A stretch of 64,000 nt of DNA from Maricaulis sp034670125 (GTDB taxonomy: Bacteria > Pseudomonadota > Alphaproteobacteria > Caulobacterales > Maricaulaceae). The stretch's first letter is position 1. Each line of letters begins with the position of its first letter. The stretch is taken from assembly GCF_034670125.1 (NCBI RefSeq), contig NZ_JAXMOC010000002.1:1-64000 (forward strand), in the 5' to 3' direction. This document shows positions 53,551-61,258 of the stretch, in pieces. The translations under genes and the position numbers were made by a program. The notes beneath the pieces are model-generated. The model made no database searches. It was given only the letters and a program-made list of their open reading frames with translations, and had not been told where the DNA came from.

Positions 53551-53568
53551 GGGCATTGTCAGATTAAA
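53551..53568 (+). repeat. IS6-type end-like sequence, left of the transposase
   Basis: GGGCATTGTCAGATTAAA lies 42 bases upstream of the IS6-family transposase gene, where the left inverted repeat is expected. A similar sequence, GGGCACTGTCAGATGAAA, stands at 55859-55876 in the same orientation. No inverted copy follows the transposase, so the right end seems lost. Confidence 0.45.
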
Positions 53569-53609
53569 CGCGGCTTGAGCGGGGTGGCGTGATTTCGTAG
53601 CGTTTTCCC

Positions 53610-54305
53610 ATGCGCAATCTGTTCCGATATTTCAAAACTTCACCCGAGATCATCCGCGTGGCGGTGATGATGTATGTCCGCTTCCCGCTATCTCTGCGCA
53701 ACGTCGAAGATCTGCTGCACGAGCGCGTCATCGACATCACGCATGAGACGGTGCGCTTTTGGTGGAATCGGTTCGGCCCGATGTTCTCGGCACAAATCCG
53801 CAAGCAGCGGCTGGCCAGTCAGAGATTTTCGAACTGGGCGTGGCATCTCGATGAGGTTTTCGTCAAAATCAATGGCGAGCTTCACTACCTCTGGCGAGCC
53901 GTTGATCACGAGGGCGAGGTGTTGGAGGCCTATGTCACTAGGCGCCGTGATCGCCATGCTGCACTACGGTTTTTGCGCAGGGCCATGAAGCGCTATGGCA
54001 ATCCGGATGTCGTCGTGACCGATCGGCTCGGGTCCTACAAAGCCGCGATGAAGGTGATCGGCAATGCCGGCCGCCAGGAGACCGGGCGCTGGCTCAACAA
54101 CCGCGCCGAAAACTCTCATCTGCCCTTCCGGCGAAGGGAGCGAGCGATGGGCAAGTTTCGCAGCTTCGAGACGCTCCAGAAATTCGTCTCGGCCCAGTCA
54201 TCCGTCCACAACCACTTCAGCCATGAACGTCACCTAACCCGCAGAGAGGCATTCAAGCAAAACCGATCCGCCGCTTTGGCCGAATGGCGCCAACTCGCCG
54301 CCTGA
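53610..54305 (+). CDS. IS6 family transposase
   Basis: A 231-residue DDE transposase. Catalytic triad: HLDEVFVK (first Asp), VVVTDRLGSYKAA (second Asp) and NNRAENSHLPFRRRERAM (Glu). RYFKTSPEIIRVAVMMYVRFPLSLRN is the N-terminal signature of the IS6/IS26 group. The gene itself looks intact. It separates the two RHS fragments, which suggests it mediated their rearrangement; IS6 elements make cointegrates and direct duplications. The right inverted repeat is not found, so the element is probably no longer mobile as a unit. Confidence 0.93.
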   Translation: MRNLFRYFKTSPEIIRVAVMMYVRFPLSLRNVEDLLHERVIDITHETVRFWWNRFGPMFSAQIRKQRLASQRFSNWAWHLDEVFVKINGELHYLWRAVDHEGEVLEAYVTRRRDRHAALRFLRRAMKRYGNPDVVVTDRLGSYKAAMKVIGNAGRQETGRWLNNRAENSHLPFRRRERAMGKFRSFETLQKFVSAQSSVHNHFSHERHLTRREAFKQNRSAALAEWRQLAA

Positions 54306-54344
54306 GATACCGTGGGTCTCGGTCTTCCGAGACCCGTCCGAAAC

Positions 54345-54404
54345 AATTGGGACAGACACATTTAATTTGTCCCTGCCTACCTGATAATTGTGTCTGTCCC
54401 AATT
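54345..54404. repeat. REP-like palindrome
   Basis: AATTGGGACAGACACA (54345-54360) and its exact reverse complement (54389-54404) enclose 28 bases. The same sequence occurs beside the RAYT gene (55902 and 56656) and at 56983, so it is a member of one REP family. It sits at the breakpoint where the second RHS core begins. Confidence 0.8.
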
Positions 54405-55631
54405 AATGCCCTGCACGACACCCGCAACCGGCTCACCGGCCTGGTTCAATCCGGTCAGACCATCCAGTATCGCTATGACGTGATCGGACGGCGCACCGGC
54501 GTGTCATTGAACAATGGTGCCAGCTGGACCCGTTTCAGTCATGCCGGTGGCATGGAAACCGGCGAGCTCAATGATGCTGGCCAGTATCTCCAACGCTACA
54601 TCCCCGGTCCGGGCATCGATCAGCGCGAGGCGATGATCACCGTCAATCCGTCGACTGGGGCCGCCACGGCGCGGCATTACTACCACGCCAACCGACTCGG
54701 CTCGGTCATCGCCCTGGCCGATGCCAGCGGTGCCCTGAGTGACCGCTATGTCTACACGCCCTATGGTGTCGAGGCGCCGCTCAACACCTCCGGCAACCCC
54801 TTCCGCTATACCGGCCGCCGCTACGACCCGGAAAGCGGGCTCTACTACTATCGCGCCCGCTATTACTGGCCGGAGATCGGGCGGTTTTTGCAGACTGACC
54901 CGATTGGTTATGCGGATCAGATGAATCTGTATGCGTATGTGGGGAATAATCCGTTGAATGCGACGGATCCGAGTGGAGAGCAAAGTCGGCCGTTCGGATC
55001 GCGGGGCCGCGGAAGTACTCGGCCCGACCCGATAACCATTGAATGGACCACGCCTGAAGGGCAAGAGCGGGCTCGCCGGTCACGGCGTGGTGGTATAGGC
55101 CGACGAGGCGGCGATCTAAATAATCCCGCGACTGTCGACCCCACAGCCGTCTTAGCGGAACGAGCGGTTGTGACTACGGTTGAAACGTTTCTGTTTTTCT
55201 CTGGATATGGAACGGTGAGTAAGTTTACTCTAAAGGGAATTGAGGCTCTAACAAGACATACGATCGCTTCTCGTGCGTTGCATTCTGGCTTGCAAACTGG
55301 TGTCAGCTCGTTCTTTCTGCACGATCAACAGACTTGGTTTGTTTCCGGGCAGCACGATTATAGTGCTTCGGCGCGGGTTGGCGCGGTCGGGTTTGTGGCT
55401 GGTGTCACCCTTGGGGTCATACCCGCTTCAGGGTCTTTCTACTTGGATGCAGCCGCCAAAGCGCCGCTGGCGGCCGGATTTGGGATGAGCTCCGCTACGA
55501 TCGAGAACGGTGCGTCAACGACCGGGGGAGATATTGCTAGCGGTGCACTTTCCGCACTTGAGCCACTAGATTTAGGGTTAACTGGGGCCGTGCTGAGCAT
55601 TTATGAGCAGATGAGTTCAGATGATGAATAG
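54390..55631 (+). CDS. RHS repeat core fragment with C-terminal tip 2 (5'-truncated)
   Basis: The frame opens at a GTG inside the REP palindrome; genuine RHS homology starts at LHDTRNRLTGLVQSGQ (54411). The core ends with FRYTGRRYDPESGLYYYRA, IGRFLQTDPIGYADQMNLY and NNPLNATDPSG. Then a new tip of about 220 residues begins (EQSRPFGSRGRG): a basic stretch ARRSRRGGIGRRGG, then a hydrophobic Gly/Ala-rich region (GFVAGVTLGVIPASG). Lower GC than the core. No enzyme motif recognised; a membrane-active toxin is one possibility. Its last codons overlap a small membrane gene. Expression is doubtful without a proper N-terminus, though it could fuse to a longer RHS protein by recombination. Confidence 0.78.
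   Translation: MSVPINALHDTRNRLTGLVQSGQTIQYRYDVIGRRTGVSLNNGASWTRFSHAGGMETGELNDAGQYLQRYIPGPGIDQREAMITVNPSTGAATARHYYHANRLGSVIALADASGALSDRYVYTPYGVEAPLNTSGNPFRYTGRRYDPESGLYYYRARYYWPEIGRFLQTDPIGYADQMNLYAYVGNNPLNATDPSGEQSRPFGSRGRGSTRPDPITIEWTTPEGQERARRSRRGGIGRRGGDLNNPATVDPTAVLAERAVVTTVETFLFFSGYGTVSKFTLKGIEALTRHTIASRALHSGLQTGVSSFFLHDQQTWFVSGQHDYSASARVGAVGFVAGVTLGVIPASGSFYLDAAAKAPLAAGFGMSSATIENGASTTGGDIASGALSALEPLDLGLTGAVLSIYEQMSSDDE
54411..54960 (+). repeat. RHS core direct repeat, copy B
   Basis: Copy of 52071-52620 at a constant offset of 2340 bases; see that entry for identity. It starts exactly 6 bases after the REP palindrome. Confidence 0.9.
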
Positions 55632-55854
55632 AAGAAATCGGAACAATCGGAAAATTGCATTTAAAGACTACATAGGAACGCCAATTGTTTTTTGGGCTAT
55701 ATTTAACATTCCAGTGATGTTATGGTTTCAAAATTTTGGACCGGTATACGTCATATACGCAATAGGAACTTTTCTCGTTTTCCTAGTTTACGCCTTCATT
55801 GGTACTAAGTTAAACTTATGGCCATTTACAGATTCGTTGATGCGGGATGAGTAA
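55621..55854 (+). CDS. small membrane protein, candidate immunity partner of RHS tip 2
   Basis: A 77-residue protein with two helices (YIGTPIVFWAIFNIPVMLW and FGPVYVIYAIGTFLVFLVYAFIG) after a basic, Asn-rich N-terminus. Overlaps the stop of RHS tip 2 by 11 bases. Clearly AT-rich compared with the chromosome around it, as expected for a transferred cassette. Family not recognised. Confidence 0.55.
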   Translation: MMNRRNRNNRKIAFKDYIGTPIVFWAIFNIPVMLWFQNFGPVYVIYAIGTFLVFLVYAFIGTKLNLWPFTDSLMRDE

Positions 55855-55901
55855 ATAGGGGCACTGTCAGATGAAAATGATGGAGAAGAAATTGGGACAA
55901 A

Positions 55902-55956
55902 GAAATTGGGACAGACACATTTTTCCCGTTCATTCTGTCGCTTCCTTGAGTGGCCG
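55902..55956. repeat. 55-bp direct repeat with REP, copy 1
   Basis: Matches 56983-57037 with a single difference (T/C). It contains the REP core GGGACAGACACATTTTT plus the last nine codons of the RAYT gene, so the second copy marks a lost RAYT element. Confidence 0.88.
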
Positions 55957-56598
55957 GCCGCGTGGTTTGGGCCGCAGGTCACGGCCTGATCTGGTTTCCA
56001 GTGCTGAGATCCAATCATCCGCTCCCATCGGATAGCCGGTCCCGGTAAAGTATCCGATCCGGGCTTCGATGGCCGGGTCCAGGCCTTGGTGCAGATAGGC
56101 ATTCCAGTCGGGAATGCGCTCCAGGAAGGGCACCGCCGACAAGAGCGGCTCGGGCTCGCCGGTGAGGTGGGCGCGGGCACTCGACCAAGGCCAGTCCCGG
56201 GCCTGCTGACATAGCTTTGCCTTCACCGGATTCAGCTCGACATAGCGTACGGCGATCAGTGCATGGGACTCGTCCATGGCGCTCGAACCAAACCGTCCCT
56301 GCCATAAACAGCCGCTCCAGCCCTCGCGAGCATTGACGTGCCGCGTATAGGATTGGTGCGTGCGCTTGAGTGCTGCGCCAAGGCCGGTTTGATCATGCGG
56401 CTCCAGGATCAGATGGACATGGTTGGGCATCAAACAATAAGCCCAGCAGGCCACATCGAACTGCATGCAAGCGCTTTGCAGCAGGTCGAGATAGAGCGCA
56501 TAGTCCTCGTCGTTGAAGAAAGTCTGCTGCCGCCGGTTTCCCCTCTGGGTGACATGATGGGGATAGCCAGGAAGAACGAAGCGTGCGGCACGGGGCAT
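55930..56598 (-). CDS. REP-associated tyrosine transposase (RAYT, IS200/IS605-like)
   Basis: The 222-residue TnpA_REP-type protein has the HUH motif in MPNHVHLIL and a downstream catalytic Tyr in the THQSYTRHVN region. PGYPHHVTQRGNRRQ at the N-terminus and VRYVELNPVKAKL are family signatures. These proteins cut and spread REP palindromes. REP copies in opposite orientation stand just beyond both ends (55902 and 56656), so the element is probably complete. Start ATG 56598 and stop 55930. It lies between RHS remnants. Confidence 0.9.
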   Translation of the reverse strand: MPRAARFVLPGYPHHVTQRGNRRQQTFFNDEDYALYLDLLQSACMQFDVACWAYCLMPNHVHLILEPHDQTGLGAALKRTHQSYTRHVNAREGWSGCLWQGRFGSSAMDESHALIAVRYVELNPVKAKLCQQARDWPWSSARAHLTGEPEPLLSAVPFLERIPDWNAYLHQGLDPAIEARIGYFTGTGYPMGADDWISALETRSGRDLRPKPRGRPLKEATE

Positions 56599-56655
56599 GG
56601 CTGCAGTTATTCGGATGCGGATCTAAAGCGCAACCTAAACGAGAAAATGGGGCGC

Positions 56656-56679
56656 GGAAAATGTGTCTGTCCCGATTTC
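56656..56679. repeat. REP element, inverted copy 3' to RAYT
   Basis: GGAAAATGTGTCTGTCCCGATTTC is the reverse complement of the REP core at 55902-55925 apart from a few bases. With that copy it brackets the RAYT gene as inverted repeats. Confidence 0.8.
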
Positions 56680-56689
56680 TCGCAACTGG

Positions 56690-56771
56690 GGATCTGAGAA
56701 CCAAATTAAAGTTACTTCTGGATGTGCAATCGAATCCGTTTGTTCGAATTAAAAAATGGAGAGTACTTTGA
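56690..56771 (+). pseudogene. residual C-terminal end of a third RHS tip
   Basis: The frame LRTKLKLLLDVQSNPFVRIKKWRVL ends at 56771 and overlaps the next small membrane gene by 16 bases, just as tips 1 and 2 overlap theirs. Its upstream part is replaced by the REP. AT-rich. The identity is inferred from arrangement only. Confidence 0.35.
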
Positions 56772-56968
56772 CCTCTGCATTAAGAGTGATCATAGATACA
56801 ATTAGAGACTTCTTTATGTGGGCAAGCGTCATTTTTGCCGCAATAACACTTCTTGCCGTGTGGTTCTCTGGGGACTACCTGTTCTGGGTTGGCATTTTAT
56901 TGGCGATGGTGATGGGCTTTTTCATTTTTTGGGTATTTGGGCGAATTCTAACACAGACCGTAGAATAG
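56756..56968 (+). CDS. small membrane protein, third candidate immunity gene
   Basis: A 70-residue protein with two helices (FFMWASVIFAAITLLAVWF and YLFWVGILLAMVMGFFIFWVFG). AT-rich. Its tip gene has been lost apart from about 25 codons, so it stands as an orphan. Orphan immunity genes are a known feature of RHS/CDI loci, where they protect against toxins delivered by relatives. No family recognised. Confidence 0.5.
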   Translation: MESTLTSALRVIIDTIRDFFMWASVIFAAITLLAVWFSGDYLFWVGILLAMVMGFFIFWVFGRILTQTVE

Positions 56969-56982
56969 ATAGAATAAACAGA

Positions 56983-57037
56983 GAAACTGGGACAGACACA
57001 TTTTTCCCGTTCATTCTGTCGCTTCCTTGAGTGGCCG
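56983..57037. repeat. 55-bp direct repeat with REP, copy 2
   Basis: Copy of 55902-55956 with one difference. Includes the codons of the RAYT C-terminus without the rest of the gene. Confidence 0.88.
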
Positions 57038-57048
57038 CCCGAAAAACC

Positions 57049-57110
57049 GGGGACACGTACCATTTACTCCGTGCCCAGCCTGGGGCGGCGAAACAAATGG
57101 TGCCAGGCAC
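57049..57110. repeat. second REP-type palindrome
   Basis: GGGGACACGTACCATTT (57049-57065) and AAATGGTGCCAGGCAC (57095-57110) form an imperfect inverted pair; sequences of this kind are also RAYT-related in other bacteria. It differs from the GGGACAGACACATTTT family nearby. Confidence 0.5.
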
Positions 57111-57111
57111 T

Positions 57112-57204
57112 ATTCAATCCAGAAACGTCATAGCTCAGCGTGTAGTTGGTCGTTGATCCGCCCACCGTGTGGGCGATGGCGCCATACTGATAGTGCACGG
57201 CTGC
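57112..57204 (-). pseudogene. inverted RHS core remnant
   Basis: On the minus strand about 31 codons read AAVHYQYGAIAHTVGGSTTN then YTLSYDVSG, matching the core of copy A (QNQYGAVVHVEGSTTTNYTL, then SYDFSDNLSG). It is a scrap of a further RHS gene in the opposite direction. Confidence 0.6.
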
Positions 57205-57327
57205 CGGAAGGCCGGTGTCCGGCCAGCGCGTCTGTTGACCCGGACGGCACGTCGGGTCATTGGGGCGCACAACCGCCCACCACGCTCGGCGTCACGAAAA
57301 GAGCTGCCATTTCAAAAGGATGGAGTG

Positions 57328-57418
57328 TGGCGGAGAGGATGGGATTCGAACCCACGGTACGCTTTTGGCGCACACTCCCTTAGCAGGGGAGCGCCTTCGA
57401 CCACTCGGCCACCTCTCC
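57328..57418 (-). tRNA. tRNA-Ser (GCU)
   Basis: On the minus strand GGAGAGG (5' acceptor strand) pairs with CCTCTCC; the D-arm starts TGGCCGAGTGG; the anticodon stem-loop CTCCC-CTGCTAA-GGGAG carries GCT (reading AGC/AGU codons); a long variable arm follows, typical of serine tRNAs; GGTTCGAATCC is the T-loop; CCA is encoded at the 3' end. It borders the accessory island on its right, a common position for island insertion. Confidence 0.95.
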
Positions 57419-57499
57419 ACCGACCGGTTTAATGGCACACCCGCAGGGCTTCAAGTGGCAGTTGCCGCGATTGCGGGATGGATTGCAGGCGGTTGCCGC

Positions 57500-58234
57500 T
57501 CAGGCCTTGGCGCGGGCCATGTCGAGCCAGCGGCGATGGGTGCGTCTGACATGTTTCGGTGCGTGTTTGGCGGCAGTCACGATTTCGCGCCATTGCGCGC
57601 TGGCCGCGTCGCCTTCGCCCATGCCCTCCAGCATCATGGCCCAGCGTGCCTTGGCCTCCGGACCCGGAAAATAGCCGGACACGCTGTCATAGGTGGCGCT
57701 GGCCTCGTCGAGGCGGCCCAGCGCTTCCAGTGTCCGGGCGTGGAGCAGATGGGCTTCGGGATGGCGCAGCGTGGGGTGGGCGGCCTGCATGGCGGCGAGC
57801 TGGTCGGCGGCTTCCTCGTAACGCCCGGTCTCGAACAGGGCCAGGGCGAGCGTATGCATCATCGCGGCGTCTTCAGCGAAAGCCCCGGTGGCCGCCTCAC
57901 GCGCCATGATGACTGCGTCATCGGCCCGGTTGGTGGCCAGAAGGGCCATGGCGGCGCGGCGCAGATTGCCCGGCGTGCGGCTGATCTCGACCTGGACCAG
58001 GGCTTCACGTGCTTCTTTCCCGGGGTCGAGCGCCTTGCGGGCCGCGGCCTGGGCCTTGCGACCGGTCGGCCCGCCGGCTGCCGAGGGCAGGACCTCGGCC
58101 AGAAGGTAGACGATCGAGCCCAGCGCCGGAAAGGCGAACAGGATGAAAATCCAGTACATCTGGCGCTGGGTGCGGATCACGTGCACCGCGCATCCCAGCG
58201 ACACCAGAATGTGCAACCCCATCAGAATCGGCAT
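57500..58234 (-). CDS. tetratricopeptide-repeat membrane protein
   Basis: The 244-residue protein has two N-terminal helices (MGLHILVSLGCAVHVI and YWIFILFAFPALGSIVYLLAEVLP, the latter like the phospholipase D nuclease N-terminal PLDc_N segment). A cytoplasmic region of TPR-like helices follows (AEDAAMMHTLALALFETGRYEEAADQL, LHARTLEALGRLDEASATYD). A scaffold role is likely; no partner can be named. GGGGGAAACG precedes ATG 58234; an upstream TTG start is less likely. Confidence 0.8.
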   Translation of the reverse strand: MPILMGLHILVSLGCAVHVIRTQRQMYWIFILFAFPALGSIVYLLAEVLPSAAGGPTGRKAQAAARKALDPGKEAREALVQVEISRTPGNLRRAAMALLATNRADDAVIMAREAATGAFAEDAAMMHTLALALFETGRYEEAADQLAAMQAAHPTLRHPEAHLLHARTLEALGRLDEASATYDSVSGYFPGPEAKARWAMMLEGMGEGDAASAQWREIVTAAKHAPKHVRRTHRRWLDMARAKA

Positions 58235-58332
58235 CGTTTCCCCCCGCGCCAAACCAGACTGTCTTAGGCGAGCCGGTTGTGGCGGGCAAGATGTCGCGCA
58301 GGACGTGCCGTGGAAACCCGTTTGCGGTCCGC

Positions 58333-59553
<1,221 letters not shown>

Positions 59554-59728
59554 GATGATATGGCTCCCCGGGGCGGTTGCGAGTTTGGCTTTGATGCCGG
59601 ATTAGCCGGGCCGGGCAGCGGGGGCAAGCTGCCGGAGCGGTTCGGCTTGGCGTGGTATCGCAAACACGCGTAGAGGTGGGGTGAGCGTGACGGCAAGGTC
59701 GCGCGGGACGTCATTCGGGGAGGGATGG

Positions 59729-61198
59729 ATGTCGCAGGAAAGCCTGATCGTGCTGGCAACGCTGATTGCCTACAAGCTGTTGCTCGTCGGCGTGGGCGTC
59801 TGGGCTTCGAATCGCAATCAGACCGAGAGCGATTTCTTCATCGCCGGGCAGGGGCTGGGACCCTGGGTGGCCGGCCTGTCCTACGCCGCCTCGACCTCCT
59901 CGGCCTGGGTGCTGCTGGGCTTTTCGGGATTTGTCTATCTCAACGGCTTTTCCGCACTGTGGATGGTGCCGGGGATCTGGGCCGGCTATGTGGCAATCTG
60001 GCTGTGGTTCGGGCGGCGCCTGCGCAGCGAGACTGCCGAACAGGGGCATGTCACCACCGGTGATTTCCTCGCCGGTGGACAGTCAGCCGGCGGCAAGAGA
60101 CTGATCGGCGCGGTCGCCGCGGCGATGATCCTGTTCTGCTTCATCTTCTATATTGCCGCCCAGTTCGGCGCGGCCGCCCAGGCCTTCGAGACCCAGTTCG
60201 CGCTGCCGCGTGTCGAATCGGTGCTGGTCGGCGCGGGGATCGTCCTGATCTATTCCCTGCTGGGCGGTTTCTGGGCGGTCAGCGTCACCGACATGCTGCA
60301 GGGCGCATTGATGCTGCTGGTGGCGGTCTTGTTGCCGATCGCCGCCCTGATCGCCGCTGGTGGACCGTCGGGCGTGATGGCGACCCTGCAGGCCAATGAA
60401 AGCGCCGCCTGGCTCAGCCTCACCGGCGATATGCCGGCCATGGTGCTGATCGGTTTCATCGTCGGGGTCTGGGGCGTCGGCCTGGGCGCGCTGGGACAGC
60501 CGCAACTGATCACCCGCCTGATGGCGGTCAAGGACGAAGCCGCCCGCAAGCGCGGCTTCCAGATCGCCATCGTCTGGGCGGTCGCGGTCTTTGCCGGGAT
60601 GACCGTGCTGGGCCTGTCCGGCCGGGCATTGGTCGGCGCCGGCTCGAATGGCGAGGCGGTGTTCTACCAGGTCGCCAGGGATTATCTGCCGCCGATTGTC
60701 GGCGGTCTGGTGATCGCTGCCGTGCTGTCGGCCGTCATGTCGACGGTCGACTCGATCCTGCTCGTCGCTGCCTCGGCGGTCAGCCGGGATCTGGGCGTGG
60801 CGCGCCGGTTCAAGGGGCAGGAGGTTACTGTCTCGCGGATCGTCATGGTCGCCATCGCCCTGATCGCCGTGTGGATGACGCTGGCCCTGCCATCGACCAT
60901 TTTCGCCCGTGTCCTCTTCGCCTGGGCCGCGCTGGGTGCCGCCTTTGGCCCGGTCATCGTGATGCGGGTGGTGGGCGTCCAGTCCGGTCACCTGGCGGTA
61001 TTGGCCGCGATGATTGTCGGCTTCGGCCTGACCGTCTTCTTCAACGCCATGGGCGCGCTGGACGCCTCAACTCTCAGCGGTCCCGGCGCCGTCGCGGCGC
61101 AATGGGCGCAATTGCCTGGCGATCCGTTCGAGCGGGTCTTTCCGTGGCTGCCGGCGCTGTTGATCCTGTGGTTCGGGCGGGTGAGGGCGGCTGTCTGA
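59729..61198 (+). CDS. sodium:solute symporter (PutP-like, SSS family)
   Basis: A 489-residue transporter with 13 predicted helices. LSYAASTSSAWVLLGFSG, WVGLGALGQPQLITRLMAVKD (close to the PutP GxLGQPHILxRF motif) and VLSAVMSTVDSILLVAASAVSRD (Na+ site Ser/Thr pair) are diagnostic of the proline-type SSS carriers. Proline is probable but other amino acids are possible. ATG 59729 follows GGGAGGG; an upstream GTG would add 16 unrelated residues. Divergent from gcdH. Confidence 0.9.
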   Translation: MSQESLIVLATLIAYKLLLVGVGVWASNRNQTESDFFIAGQGLGPWVAGLSYAASTSSAWVLLGFSGFVYLNGFSALWMVPGIWAGYVAIWLWFGRRLRSETAEQGHVTTGDFLAGGQSAGGKRLIGAVAAAMILFCFIFYIAAQFGAAAQAFETQFALPRVESVLVGAGIVLIYSLLGGFWAVSVTDMLQGALMLLVAVLLPIAALIAAGGPSGVMATLQANESAAWLSLTGDMPAMVLIGFIVGVWGVGLGALGQPQLITRLMAVKDEAARKRGFQIAIVWAVAVFAGMTVLGLSGRALVGAGSNGEAVFYQVARDYLPPIVGGLVIAAVLSAVMSTVDSILLVAASAVSRDLGVARRFKGQEVTVSRIVMVAIALIAVWMTLALPSTIFARVLFAWAALGAAFGPVIVMRVVGVQSGHLAVLAAMIVGFGLTVFFNAMGALDASTLSGPGAVAAQWAQLPGDPFERVFPWLPALLILWFGRVRAAV

Positions 61199-61258
61199 CC
61201 CAACCCCTGCGACACCTCGCGCCTTGACCTTGGCGCCATCCCGTAACAAGTCGGCGGC

